A stretch of DNA of 64,000 nucleotides from contig CP054838.1 of assembly GCA_028768545.1 (NCBI GenBank), forward strand, positions 3,149,001 through 3,213,000, in the 5' to 3' direction. Numbering within the stretch: position 1 is the stretch's first letter; the number at the start of each line of letters is the position of its first letter. This DNA comes from Desulfobacter sp. Lineage in GTDB: Bacteria > Desulfobacterota > Desulfobacteria > Desulfobacterales > Desulfobacteraceae. Below the pieces are notes generated by a model. It saw nothing but the letters and a program-made list of their open reading frames with translations, was not told the origin of the DNA and did no database searches. Below, one piece after another: positions 7,064 through 16,609 of this stretch. The position numbers were made by a program, and so were the translations under genes.

Positions 7064-9724
7064 ATGGGTTCGGATTCTCTGGATAAAGGATATGAGCCAA
7101 AAGGCATTGAAGAAAAATGGTATTCATTCTGGCTGGAAAACGGGTTTTTTAAGGCAGAGGATAAAAGTGACAAGGAGGGGTTCTCCATTGTAATTCCCCC
7201 GCCAAACGTCACAGGCGTTCTTCACATGGGTCATGCCCTGAACAATGTAATCCAGGATATCATGTGCCGATACCGCAGGCTGCTCGGGTTTAATGTTTTG
7301 TGGATGCCGGGAACCGACCATGCCGGCATTGCCACCCAGAATGTGGTGGAAAGAAAACTGGCAGCCGAGGGCAGGACCCGGGATCAGCTTGGCCGTGAAG
7401 AATTCATTGAAGAGGTCTGGCGCTGGCGGGAAAAATCCGGCGGAGCCATTATCAACCAGCTCAAACGCCTCGGTGCCTCCTGTGACTGGGACCGGGAACG
7501 GTTTACCATGGATGAGGGGCTTTCAGAAGCCGTTCGCAAGGTATTTGTCCGTCTCTACAAAGAGGGCCTGATCTATCAAGACCAGTATATTATCAACTGG
7601 TGCCCAAGATGCCGTACCGCCCTTGCCGATCTTGAGGTGGAGTATGAAGAAAAAGATGCCTATCTTTACTATATCAGGTATCCGTTCAAGGATAGCAAAA
7701 AAGGGCTGACCGTTGCCACAACAAGGCCTGAAACCATGTTCGGGGATACCGCTGTTGCGGTCAACCCCAATGATGAACGATTCAAGGACATGGATCAGAC
7801 AGAGGTGGTGCTGCCCCTGACCGACCGGACCATTCCCATTATCAAGGATGATTATGTCGATACTGAATTTGGTACCGGCGCTCTCAAGGTCACCCCGGCC
7901 CATGACCCCAATGATTTTCATCTGGGGGAAAAACACGGACTTAAAAAACTCAAGGTTATTGATGATTCGGGGATGATGAACAAAGAGGCGGGTCAGTTTG
8001 AAGGCCTGGACCGGTTCGAATGCCGTAAACAGGCGGTTGAAGCCCTGGCGGAACTTGGGCTGCTGGAAAAAAAAGAACCTCTAAAACACAGCGTGGGAAA
8101 TTGCTACCGCTGTCACACCGATGTGGAACCCTCAATTTCCAAGCAATGGTTTGTAAAGGTTGGACCTCTGGCAGAAAAGGCCTCGGAAGCGGTCAGGTCT
8201 GGCAGGACAAAAATTATTCCAGACAATTGGTCAAAAACTTATTTTGAGTGGATGGATAATATCCGGGACTGGTGCATTTCAAGGCAGATCTGGTGGGGGC
8301 ACAGGATTCCGGTTTGGAAATGTCCGGACTGCAAGGCCGTTATTGTAGAAGAGACAGATCCCACTGAATGTCCCCAGTGCGGGTGTAAAGATATTGTCCA
8401 GGAAACCGATGTGTTGGATACCTGGTTTTCTTCGGCGCTCTGGCCGTTTTCCACCATGGGATGGCCTGAGAATACAGAGCTTCTCAAAATTTTTTACCCC
8501 ACCAATGTCCTGGTGACAGGCTTTGATATCCTTTTTTTCTGGGTGGCCCGGATGATGATGATGGGTATTCATTTTATGGATGACCAGGTGCCTTTTGATG
8601 ATGTGTATATCCATGCCCTGGTCAGGGACGAACATGGCAAAAAAATGTCCAAGTCCAAGGGGAATGTCATTGATCCTTTAAAGGTGATTGACGAGTATGG
8701 GGCTGATGCCTTCAGGTTCACTTTGGCCGCCTTTGCCGCCCAGGGCAGGGACGTGAAAATGTCTGAATCCAGGGTTGAGGGCTACCGCCATTTTGTTAAT
8801 AAGCTCTGGAATGCATCCAGGTTTGCCCTCATGCATATCACCTCAAAAGATACCCGGATTGAAACCGATAAACTCAGCCTGCCCGAACGCTGGATCCTTT
8901 CCAGATCCCAGGCCACAGCAAAGGCTGTGAAAGAGGGCATTGAAGGGTATAAGTTCAATGAGGCCGCCTCCTCTGTATACCAGTTTGTATGGCATGAATT
9001 CTGCGACTGGTTTTTGGAAACTGCCAAACCCGGATTGTATGAAAAAGAGGGCGTGGCCAGGCGGGATACCTCAAGGGCAGTGCTTGCCACCGTGCTTGAA
9101 GAAATTCTGATCATGCTTCATCCGTTTATGCCCTTTGTGACAGAAGAAATTTATCATATCCTTCCGACCACCCAGGGCTCTGTGATGAAGGCCTCTTTTC
9201 CATATTCCGAGCAAGGGTATGAGCGTTTCAGGGATGAAACCGCCGAAACCCAGATGGGTTTTTTGTTTGGACTGATTTCAGGCATCCGGAATATCCGCAG
9301 TGAGATGAATATCCAGCCGTCCATGAAAATAAAGGTGCTGGCCAATACCGAAGATGAACTGGAAAAACTGCTCATTGCCGAAAATAAGTCTGTGATTGCC
9401 AATCTGGCGACCTTGGAAAGCCTTTATTTTTGTGATGCCGATAATCTGCCCAGCTCTGCTGCAACGACGGTGACAGGTGATACTACCTGTTTTGTATCCC
9501 TTGAAGGGGTGATTGATTTTGACAAAGAGATTCGCCGCCTTGAAAAGGAATCGGAAAAAAATACCAAAGAGCTGACAGGGATCCAGAAACGCTTGAACAA
9601 TGAAAGTTTTCTTGAAAAAGCACCGGATGAGGTCATTGAAAAGGTAAAGGCCCAGCATGCCGAGCTTCAGGAAAAGCAGGATAAGATCACAGCCAACCTG
9701 GAACGAGTCAAGGGGATGAAATAA
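7064..9724 (+). CDS. valS: Valine--tRNA ligase
   Basis: Class I aminoacyl-tRNA synthetase that charges tRNA-Val. At 886 aa it has normal length. The HIGH-class signature is HMGH at 54-57 after IPPPNVTG, and KMSKS is at 527-531. The editing domain contains TTRPETMFGDTAVAVNP. The end is a coiled-coil tail typical of ValRS (DFDKEIRRLEKESEKNTKEL). It forms an operon with nadC, which starts 17 bases after its stop. No T-box leader was seen upstream. Confidence 0.97.
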   Translation: MGSDSLDKGYEPKGIEEKWYSFWLENGFFKAEDKSDKEGFSIVIPPPNVTGVLHMGHALNNVIQDIMCRYRRLLGFNVLWMPGTDHAGIATQNVVERKLAAEGRTRDQLGREEFIEEVWRWREKSGGAIINQLKRLGASCDWDRERFTMDEGLSEAVRKVFVRLYKEGLIYQDQYIINWCPRCRTALADLEVEYEEKDAYLYYIRYPFKDSKKGLTVATTRPETMFGDTAVAVNPNDERFKDMDQTEVVLPLTDRTIPIIKDDYVDTEFGTGALKVTPAHDPNDFHLGEKHGLKKLKVIDDSGMMNKEAGQFEGLDRFECRKQAVEALAELGLLEKKEPLKHSVGNCYRCHTDVEPSISKQWFVKVGPLAEKASEAVRSGRTKIIPDNWSKTYFEWMDNIRDWCISRQIWWGHRIPVWKCPDCKAVIVEETDPTECPQCGCKDIVQETDVLDTWFSSALWPFSTMGWPENTELLKIFYPTNVLVTGFDILFFWVARMMMMGIHFMDDQVPFDDVYIHALVRDEHGKKMSKSKGNVIDPLKVIDEYGADAFRFTLAAFAAQGRDVKMSESRVEGYRHFVNKLWNASRFALMHITSKDTRIETDKLSLPERWILSRSQATAKAVKEGIEGYKFNEAASSVYQFVWHEFCDWFLETAKPGLYEKEGVARRDTSRAVLATVLEEILIMLHPFMPFVTEEIYHILPTTQGSVMKASFPYSEQGYERFRDETAETQMGFLFGLISGIRNIRSEMNIQPSMKIKVLANTEDELEKLLIAENKSVIANLATLESLYFCDADNLPSSAATTVTGDTTCFVSLEGVIDFDKEIRRLEKESEKNTKELTGIQKRLNNESFLEKAPDEVIEKVKAQHAELQEKQDKITANLERVKGMK

Positions 9725-9741
9725 ACCAAAAGGAAACCGTT

Positions 9742-10572
9742 ATGGACATGAATGACCAGATTATTCGTCTGGCCCTGTTTGAGGATTCAGGCCTTGGGGA
9801 TGTCACCACTGAATCCATTTTGCCTGATCCCCGCTCAGGAAAAGGGATTATCGTGGCCAAGCAGGAGTTTGTCATGGCAGGGATTGACGTGGCAAAACAG
9901 GTGTTTTCCATTATTGATCCCTCCATTAGAACCGTTTCGCGGTTCAAGGATGGAGAAAAAATTCAGAACGGAGAGGTGATTCTTGAGATTACAGGAGATC
10001 TTTTATCCCTGCTCAAGGCAGAGCGGGTGGCCTTGAATTTTCTCCAGCGTCTTTCCGGTATTGCCACCTTGACCCGTACCTTTGTAAATGCCCTGGACAA
10101 CAGCGATGTCCGGCTCGTGGATACGCGGAAAACCACGCCCGGTTGGCGGCGGATGGAAAAGGATGCCGTCCGGGCAGGCGGGGGATATAACCATCGGTTT
10201 GCCCTGTATGACGGGATCTTGATCAAGGATAACCATATTGCCGTGGCAGGCTCCGTTGAAATCGCCATTGCCCTGGTCAGGGCAAGAACCTCACATCTTA
10301 TGAAAATAGAGGTGGAGGTCTCTTCCATGGAAGAAGTCCGTAAGGCCCTGGCTGCGGGTGCTGATGTGATCATGCTGGACAATATGGATATTGAATCCAT
10401 GACGACTGCGGTGGCCTATATTGATGGGCGGGCCATTGTGGAGGCTTCGGGGAATGTCTCTCTTGACACCTTGAACGCCATTGCAAAAACCGGTGTGGAT
10501 GTCATTTCCTGTGGCGCATTGACCCACCAGGCAAGATCAGTGGACCTGAGCATGAGGATCAACCCGGAATAG
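9742..10572 (+). CDS. nadC: Nicotinate-nucleotide pyrophosphorylase (carboxylating)
   Basis: Quinolinate phosphoribosyltransferase, converting quinolinate and PRPP to nicotinate mononucleotide in de novo NAD synthesis. 276 aa, the usual length. Typical motifs are EDSGLGDVTTE near the N-terminus, RLSGIATLT, DTRKTTPGWR, the basic AVRAGGGYNHR, LIKDNHI, VEVEVSS and VIMLDNM. The start has an upstream AAAGGAAA. The other de novo NAD genes are not in this window. Confidence 0.96.
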   Translation: MDMNDQIIRLALFEDSGLGDVTTESILPDPRSGKGIIVAKQEFVMAGIDVAKQVFSIIDPSIRTVSRFKDGEKIQNGEVILEITGDLLSLLKAERVALNFLQRLSGIATLTRTFVNALDNSDVRLVDTRKTTPGWRRMEKDAVRAGGGYNHRFALYDGILIKDNHIAVAGSVEIAIALVRARTSHLMKIEVEVSSMEEVRKALAAGADVIMLDNMDIESMTTAVAYIDGRAIVEASGNVSLDTLNAIAKTGVDVISCGALTHQARSVDLSMRINPE

Positions 10573-10605
10573 TCCTTGGCCTTATAAAAAAGATCGGGAT
10601 TTTTT

Positions 10606-11502
10606 TTAAGAATAGGTGAGTTTGTTTCTGCCGGTTTCCTTGGATTTATACAGGGCCTTGTCCGTTCTTTTGATAAATTCTGTAAAATCCTCTCCATTTT
10701 TGAGTTCACTGGCCCCGATACTTACGGTCACCGATTGTTTTTCTCCTGTATCCGGGGTGAAAATTTCTTTGGCAATATTGTCCTTGATCCTGGCCCCGAC
10801 CACACAGGCTTTTTTTAATCCGGTTTCCGGCAGGAGAATGGCAAATTCTTCGCCTCCGTATCGATAGGCCGTGTCCATGGACCGCATGCAGGATTTAATG
10901 ATCCTGCCGATACCCATCAGCACCTTGTCCCCTTCAAGATGACCCAAGGTGTCATTGTATCGTTTGAAAAAATCAATGTCCAGAATCAGCAGGGACAAGG
11001 CCCTTGAATAGCGGTCATACCGTTTGATTTCCTGTTTGATCTGGTGAAAAAACTGTCTGGAATTGTAAAGTCCGGTCAAGGCATCGGTGATGGCCAGTTG
11101 TTCCATTTCCGCCAGGAGTTTGGCACGCTCTCTTTTAAAGGCTGATTCCCGTAACACCCGTTTGATTCGAAGATCCAACTCTTCAAACCGAAAGGGTTTG
11201 AAAATAAAATCACTGGCCCCGGCCTTGATGGCTTCTTCATAGGAATAATCCGCAGAGTAACCGGTCATGACCATGACGTCAACACCATGGTTCTGCTTGA
11301 GTTGTTTGGTGAGTTCAAGCCCGTCCATGCCCTGCATCATGATGTCGGTGAGCACCATGTCTGCCCGAAAGGTTTTAAGTATTTCCATGGCCTGACCGGC
11401 ATTTTCCGCACTTTTAACCTTGTAGGATAATAGGGTGAGGTATTCCTCAACAGATTCTTTAATGGCAATATCATCGTCAACGATTAAAATGGCAGAGGCC
11501 AT
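10606..11502 (-). CDS. Response regulator with GGDEF (diguanylate cyclase) domain
   Basis: 298 aa. An N-terminal receiver domain (about 1-120) has acidic residues D9-D11, the phosphoacceptor D53 in MVLTDIMM, and KPF near its end. A helical linker leads to a GGDEF domain beginning ITDALTGLYN, with the active-site motif GGEEF. An RxxD inhibitory site (RSMD) sits five residues before GGEEF, so product inhibition by cyclic di-GMP is expected. It should make c-di-GMP when phosphorylated. It is convergent with nadC and divergent from lepA; no cognate kinase is adjacent. Confidence 0.93.
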   Translation of the reverse strand: MASAILIVDDDIAIKESVEEYLTLLSYKVKSAENAGQAMEILKTFRADMVLTDIMMQGMDGLELTKQLKQNHGVDVMVMTGYSADYSYEEAIKAGASDFIFKPFRFEELDLRIKRVLRESAFKRERAKLLAEMEQLAITDALTGLYNSRQFFHQIKQEIKRYDRYSRALSLLILDIDFFKRYNDTLGHLEGDKVLMGIGRIIKSCMRSMDTAYRYGGEEFAILLPETGLKKACVVGARIKDNIAKEIFTPDTGEKQSVTVSIGASELKNGEDFTEFIKRTDKALYKSKETGRNKLTYS

Positions 11503-11535
11503 GATTTTCTCCGAACAATTAGGTTGGGTTCGATC

Positions 11536-11573
11536 GCCTAAATCTTGACACCTTTAGGCACAATTGCTACATG
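11536..11573 (+). promoter_or_regulatory. lepA promoter with overlapping inverted repeat
   Basis: TTGACA at 11545-11550 and TACATG at 11568-11573 (17-base spacing) precede lepA. The -35 box lies in the loop of an inverted repeat with arms GCCTAAA (11536-11542) and TTTAGGC (11553-11559), which could be a protein-binding site. The region is shared with the divergent GGDEF gene. Confidence 0.45.
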
Positions 11574-11631
11574 TACAGATTCAAAATTAGCCAGATAGAT
11601 GGTATTTGTCAACTCTTAGTTTGGAGCTCAA

Positions 11632-13434
11632 TTGAAGTTAAACGAGAAACATATCAGAAATTTTTCCATCATTGCCCATATAGATCATGGAAAATCCACC
11701 CTGTCCGATCGCCTGATTCAACTATCCGGGATTATAGAAGACCGGGATATGAAAGAACAAATTCTGGATTCCATGGATATCGAACGGGAGCGGGGAATCA
11801 CCATTAAATCACAAACGGTTTCTCTGCCCTATACGGCAGAGGATGGCACCCAATATTTGCTCAACCTCATTGACACCCCGGGTCATGTGGATTTTTCCTA
11901 TGAGGTGTCACGGGCCCTTGCATCCTGTGAAGGGGCGCTGATCCTGGCGGATGCCAGCCAGGGCGTAGAGGCCCAGACCCTGGCCAATCTTTACCTTGCC
12001 ATAGAGCATGATCTTGAAATTCTGCCCGTGATCAACAAGATTGATTTGCCTTCGGCTGAAATAGACTGGGTAAAAGACCAGATTGAAGAGGATCTGGGTC
12101 TTGATTCGGAAGCCGCCCTTTTGGTCTCTGCCAAAAAGGGAACCGGGGTGGACAAAATTTTTCAGGCGGTTGTGGACAATATTCCAGCACCGACAGTCCA
12201 GGATACGGGCAAATTCAAGGCCCTGATTTTTGACTCCCATTATGATGCCTTCAGGGGCACCATCGTTCATTTCAGGATTTTTGAAGGGACGGTTAAAAAG
12301 GGAGACAAGATCCAGTTCATGTCCAACAAGGCCCAGTACAAGGTGGAAGAGGTTGGGCTTTTCCAGATTCAGCGAAACGCTCAAAAAGAGCTTGTGGCAG
12401 GCCAGGTCGGGTATTTTATTGCCGGAATAAAAACCATTTCCGATGTTAAAATCGGTGATACTGTGACCATGCTCGATACCCCTTGTGAAAAGGCCTTAGG
12501 CGGTTTTAGAGAACCGACCCCGGTGGTTTTTTCATCCATGTATCCGGTGGCGGCAGATGATTATGAAGAGCTTTCAGAGGCCTTGGAAAAACTCAAGCTC
12601 AACGATGCCTCTTTGATCTATGAAAAAGACGCCTCCGTGGCTTTAGGATTCGGGTATAGGTGCGGATTTTTAGGCCTGCTCCACCTTGAAGTGGTTCAGG
12701 AACGGCTGGAACGCGAGTACAATATTTCTTTGATTTTAACCTCTCCTTCGGTTCAGTATGAAATTACCTATACCTCGGGTGAGGTTAAAATTATTGACAA
12801 CCCAACCGAATATCCCGATCCCATGGAGATTACCCGGGTAAAAGAGCCTTTTATCAATGCCTCGATCATTGTGCCGGATAGATACATGGGAAATGTCATG
12901 CAGGTCTGTCACGAGTTTCGCGGGGTCAGCACCAATTATCAATACCTGACCTCCAACCGGATGGAAATGAAATTCACCCTGCCTCTGGCCGAGGTGGTCT
13001 ATGAATTTTATGACCGCCTTAAAAGCGTGACCCAGGGGTATGGGTCCTTTGATTATGAGATTGCAGGATACCAGGAGACCGATCTTGTCAGGCTTGATTT
13101 TCTGATCAATGGGGAACGGGTCGATGCCTTGTCCATGCTGATTCACAGGGATAAAGCCGAATCCAAAGCCAGGGCCGCCTGTAAAAAATTGCGGGAAGAA
13201 ATTCCAAGACAGCAGTTTAAAATACCGATTCAGGGCGCCATCGGCGGCAAAATTATCGCAAGGGAGACCATTTCCGCATTTAGAAAAGATGTCACAGCCA
13301 AGTGCTATGGCGGCGATATTTCCCGAAAACGTAAGCTTCTAGAAAAACAGAAAAAAGGAAAAAAACGGATGAAAATGGTGGGATCGGTTGAAATTCCCCA
13401 GTCTGCATTTTTATCCGTGCTGAAAACCGATTAA
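11632..13434 (+). CDS. lepA: Elongation factor 4 (LepA), ribosomal back-translocase
   Basis: Translational GTPase of 600 aa, the standard LepA length. G1 is AHIDHGKS at 15-22, followed by switch I ERERGITIKSQT and G3 DTPGHVDF. The C-terminal domain carries the LepA-specific end (GGDISRKRKLLEKQKKGKKR). The start codon is TTG at 11632 behind GGAG, giving the family-typical beginning KHIRNFSIIAHIDHG. No signal peptidase gene follows, unlike in enterobacteria. Confidence 0.97.
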   Translation: MKLNEKHIRNFSIIAHIDHGKSTLSDRLIQLSGIIEDRDMKEQILDSMDIERERGITIKSQTVSLPYTAEDGTQYLLNLIDTPGHVDFSYEVSRALASCEGALILADASQGVEAQTLANLYLAIEHDLEILPVINKIDLPSAEIDWVKDQIEEDLGLDSEAALLVSAKKGTGVDKIFQAVVDNIPAPTVQDTGKFKALIFDSHYDAFRGTIVHFRIFEGTVKKGDKIQFMSNKAQYKVEEVGLFQIQRNAQKELVAGQVGYFIAGIKTISDVKIGDTVTMLDTPCEKALGGFREPTPVVFSSMYPVAADDYEELSEALEKLKLNDASLIYEKDASVALGFGYRCGFLGLLHLEVVQERLEREYNISLILTSPSVQYEITYTSGEVKIIDNPTEYPDPMEITRVKEPFINASIIVPDRYMGNVMQVCHEFRGVSTNYQYLTSNRMEMKFTLPLAEVVYEFYDRLKSVTQGYGSFDYEIAGYQETDLVRLDFLINGERVDALSMLIHRDKAESKARAACKKLREEIPRQQFKIPIQGAIGGKIIARETISAFRKDVTAKCYGGDISRKRKLLEKQKKGKKRMKMVGSVEIPQSAFLSVLKTD

Positions 13435-13460
13435 AGGGCTGGGATTTTTCCGGGACAGCT

Positions 13461-13921
13461 TTAGTTGGGATCCGGTTTTGCCATATCTAATTTTTCCAGA
13501 CGATACCTCAGGGTGGCCCTTGAAATGCCTAATATTCTGGCCGCCTTGGACACGTTGTTTTGGGTTTGGGACATGGCATGGACAATACAATGGTGTTCAA
13601 GGGATTCAAGATTCATCCCGTGTTCTGAAATGATAATGGAGATAAGCTTATCCAGGGGCAATGTTTCAAAGGATGTTTCTTGGGTTCGGTTTAAAATCAG
13701 GTAATCCGCCGTGATTGGGTTCCCGGTACACAGAATCATGGCCCGTTCCAATACATTCTTCAACTCCCGGATATTTCCCTGCCATCCGTAGCCCATGAGT
13801 TTTTCAAGCCCTTTGTCTGAAATGGCAGGGGGCTTTTTGCCAAGGGACTTTGAAAATGGGTACAAAGCTTGGGTATATCCTCTTTGCGCTCCCTTAACGG
13901 CGGGATATGGATGGGAAAGAC
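13461..13921 (-). pseudogene. NtrC-type sigma-54 activator, N-terminus lost and frameshifted
   Basis: Only the C-terminal part of an NtrC-family activator remains: the last piece of the AAA+ domain (GYGWQGNIRELKNVLERAMI) and a Fis-type helix-turn-helix (NVSKAARILGISRATLRYRL). Near 13850-13860 the reading changes frame. Upstream of it the correct translation, VFPIHIPPLRERKEDIPKL, lies in another frame. At 13922 the gene is cut by an IS6 terminal repeat, so the receiver and most of the ATPase are gone. It cannot work as a sigma-54 activator. Confidence 0.85.
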
Positions 13922-13939
13922 GGTTCTGTTGCAAAAAAT
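13922..13939 (+). repeat. Solitary IS6 terminal inverted repeat
   Basis: GGTTCTGTTGCAAAAAAT, identical over 18 bases to the left end of the IS6 element at 4046, and in the same orientation. The sequence after it does not match the inside of that element, and no transposase follows. It abuts the truncated sigma-54 activator. It is a relic of a second, related IS6 copy. Confidence 0.8.
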
Positions 13940-14022
13940 AGGGTGTTTAAAAAAAATTAACCTATTTGATAATTATGGTCGACTGCCCCCCCTTTTCTGT
14001 TCAAAGTTCATCTCTTCATTCA

Positions 14023-14052
14023 TTGACTTTTTTCAGTGATATATTCTATAAA
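14023..14052 (+). promoter_or_regulatory. Promoter for the xseA operon
   Basis: TTGACT at 14023-14028 and TATAAA at 14047-14052, spaced by 18 bases, lie about 34 bases before xseA. The surrounding sequence is AT-rich. Confidence 0.5.
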
Positions 14053-14085
14053 TATAAACTTTGCTTTTGCACCGGGACACAATAG

Positions 14086-15420
14086 ATGAGATCAGTTAAA
14101 AAAAATAATGGCCGTATATATACGGTAGCTGCACTGACCAGGGAACTAAAAGACCTTCTGGAAAACCAATATCCTTTTTTATGGATCAGCGGTGAAGTCT
14201 CCAACTATGTGACCCCCGCCTCAGGCCATTCTTATTTTTCCCTCAAAGATACCCATGCCGTTATTTCCTGTGTGATGTTTAAAAACCAGAAGCGGCGCCT
14301 TGAATTTACTCCTGAAAACGGAATGAAAATCACTGGAATGGCAAGACTTTCCCTGTATGAACCCAGGGGCTCTTATCAGCTGATTTTCGAGCATTTGGAA
14401 AAAGAGGGCCATGGAGACCTTCAAGCCGCCTTTGAACAGCTCAAGGCAAGTCTTGCTGCCAGGGGATGGTTTGATGCCTCCCATAAAAAAAAGCTCCCTT
14501 TTATGCCGGGTAAAATTTGTGTGGTGACCTCAGGCACGGGGGCGGCTGTCAGGGATATTATCCATGTGGCCAAACGGCGTTTCCCCGGATGTCTCCTGGA
14601 AATATTTCCAGTCAAGGTCCAAGGGGATATGGCTGAACATGAAATTGCACAGGCCCTAAACATCCTCAATGAATTAAACAGGAGCGATCTGATCATCCTG
14701 GCCCGTGGGGGTGGATCCATTGAAGATCTTTGGGCATTTAATACCGAAACCGTGGCAAAGGCCGTGTTTGAATCCCAGATTTCCGTGATCACAGGGGTGG
14801 GCCATGAAATCGATTTTACCATTGTTGATTTCGTGGCCGATGTCAGGGCCCCGACCCCTTCGGCTGCCGCTGAAATGGCCCTGCCTGACCAGGCTGCCTT
14901 GCTTCGTCAGGTTATGGCAAACCAAACCGCTTTAAATCAGCGCATGGAAAACCGTCTTCGGGTTTTGACCCAGCGACTTCAGGACCTGTCCGCCCGTTTG
15001 AAAAGTCCTGCCAGGGTCGTGGATGATTTTCGATTCAGGATTGAAGAAAAAGAGGCCAGTCTTCATTTAGCAATGAAGATGAGGCTCAGCTGGGACCGGG
15101 AACGGCTGTTCTGGCTGCGGCGCACCCTTGACAATACCCTGCCCCTGCCCAGAATTCATGAACAGGCCGTTTATGTTCGAGGGCTGGCAGCTGCTCTGGA
15201 TCAGGCCATGGCCAAACAGACCCAAGGACTCAGAGCAAGGGTGCGCGAACTTGCCGCCGCCCTTGAATCTTTAAATCCCAAATCGGTTCTGGACCGGGGA
15301 TACAGTATTGCAAGGCAGGTGGCCACAGGCCGTGTGATTGTGGATGCCAAAACCGTTGCCCGGGATGACCGGGTTGAAATTATTCTATCAAAAGGACGCC
15401 TGGTGACCCGGGTGGAATAA
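14086..15420 (+). CDS. xseA: Exodeoxyribonuclease VII large subunit
   Basis: Catalytic subunit of exonuclease VII, which degrades single-stranded DNA from both ends. 444 aa. An N-terminal OB fold (YTVAALTRELKDLLENQYPF and WISGEVSNY, about 12-45) is followed by the nuclease core with VTSGTGAAVRDI, LARGGGSIEDLW, GVGHEIDFTIVD and APTPSAAAEMA. A long helical segment comes next, then the terminal VLDRGYSIA. It is first in a tight operon; xseB starts 3 bases after its stop. Confidence 0.96.
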   Translation: MRSVKKNNGRIYTVAALTRELKDLLENQYPFLWISGEVSNYVTPASGHSYFSLKDTHAVISCVMFKNQKRRLEFTPENGMKITGMARLSLYEPRGSYQLIFEHLEKEGHGDLQAAFEQLKASLAARGWFDASHKKKLPFMPGKICVVTSGTGAAVRDIIHVAKRRFPGCLLEIFPVKVQGDMAEHEIAQALNILNELNRSDLIILARGGGSIEDLWAFNTETVAKAVFESQISVITGVGHEIDFTIVDFVADVRAPTPSAAAEMALPDQAALLRQVMANQTALNQRMENRLRVLTQRLQDLSARLKSPARVVDDFRFRIEEKEASLHLAMKMRLSWDRERLFWLRRTLDNTLPLPRIHEQAVYVRGLAAALDQAMAKQTQGLRARVRELAAALESLNPKSVLDRGYSIARQVATGRVIVDAKTVARDDRVEIILSKGRLVTRVE

Positions 15421-15423
15421 GAT

Positions 15424-15654
15424 ATGGCTAAAAAAAATTTTGAAACAGCACTCAGGCAATTGGAAGAGATTGTCCGTGAAATGGAATCCGGAGATCTTTC
15501 CCTTGAGCAGGCCGTTAAAAAATACGAAACCGGCATTGCCCATACAAAGTTCTGTCTTGATCTTCTGGACAAGACAGAACAGAAGATCACCCAGCTGACC
15601 CTGGACAATGACGGTAAGATTGAAGAATCTGCCTTTGAAAAAGATTTAGGCTGA
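15424..15654 (+). CDS. xseB: Exodeoxyribonuclease VII small subunit
   Basis: Small helical subunit that assembles on the XseA stalk. 76 aa with the family signature FETALRQLEEIVREMESGDL then SLEQAVKKYETGI. It lies between xseA and ispA with almost no spacing, so translational coupling is likely. Confidence 0.95.
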   Translation: MAKKNFETALRQLEEIVREMESGDLSLEQAVKKYETGIAHTKFCLDLLDKTEQKITQLTLDNDGKIEESAFEKDLG

Positions 15655-15655
15655 T

Positions 15656-16597
15656 ATGAGTGAATTTAACCTGGCAGCCTATTTAACTGAAAATCGGGGG
15701 GTGGTGGAATCTGCCCTTGCCCGGATTTTAGGAGAACTGGATCCAAGCCTTGAACTGGTCCGGGCCATGTCCCATTCCCTCATGGCCGGGGGCAAGCGTA
15801 TCAGACCCATCCTGGCTTTGGCAGCCGCACGGGCCTGCGGGAAAGACCCTTTGATCGCCCTGCCCGCCTGCTGCGCCATTGAAATGATTCATACCTATTC
15901 TCTGATCCATGATGATTTGCCGGCAATGGATGATGACGATCTTCGCCGGGGCATTGCCACCTGTCACAAAGAATTTGGCGAGGCCACAGCCATTCTGGCC
16001 GGTGACGGGCTTTTAACCCATGCTTTTTGCATTCTGGCCCGGCCGGATTCTTATTTTGATTGTTTTCCCGAGATGTCCACCCGGCTGGCCCTTGTGGCAA
16101 AAATAGCAAATGCTGCCGGTGTCAATGGAATGGTGGAAGGCCAGATGCTGGATATGCAGGCCGAATCAATGGATAAAAATGAGATGACCTGCGAACAAAG
16201 GCTTGGGCTCTTAAAAAAAATACACAGGCATAAGACAGGTGAAATGATTCAGGTCAGTGTTGAAGCCGGCGGCATTTCTGCCGGTGCTGACAATGAAACC
16301 CTTTCGGCATTAACAGCCTATTCAGGATTTTTAGGCTTAGCCTTTCAGGTGATGGACGATATTTTAAATGTGGAGGGGGATCCTGATGTCATGGGAAAGG
16401 CTGTTGGATCTGACCTGATTCATGATAAGATGACATTTCCCTCTATTATCGGCCTTGAAGGCTCTAAAACCTATGCCAGAGAACTTGTGGACAATGCCCT
16501 TGGCGCCATAGACGGTGGGCCTGCCCAAACCCTGTTTAATGGAAATACAGATGCCCTCAAGGCCATTGCCCGATATATTATTAACCGAGATCGATAA
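15656..16597 (+). CDS. ispA: Polyprenyl synthetase (farnesyl diphosphate synthase type)
   Basis: Condenses isopentenyl diphosphate with allylic diphosphates to give short-chain prenyl diphosphates. 313 aa. The first Asp-rich motif is DDLPAMD at 86-92 in the short-chain form with two residues between the aspartates, and the second is DDILNVEGD from 234. GGKRIRP (45-51) binds diphosphate. Product length, C15 or C20, is not certain. It starts one base after the xseB stop and precedes dxs, so precursor supply and chain extension are in one operon. Confidence 0.94.
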   Translation: MSEFNLAAYLTENRGVVESALARILGELDPSLELVRAMSHSLMAGGKRIRPILALAAARACGKDPLIALPACCAIEMIHTYSLIHDDLPAMDDDDLRRGIATCHKEFGEATAILAGDGLLTHAFCILARPDSYFDCFPEMSTRLALVAKIANAAGVNGMVEGQMLDMQAESMDKNEMTCEQRLGLLKKIHRHKTGEMIQVSVEAGGISAGADNETLSALTAYSGFLGLAFQVMDDILNVEGDPDVMGKAVGSDLIHDKMTFPSIIGLEGSKTYARELVDNALGAIDGGPAQTLFNGNTDALKAIARYIINRDR

Positions 16598-16609
16598 GGC
16601 CATGATTTT

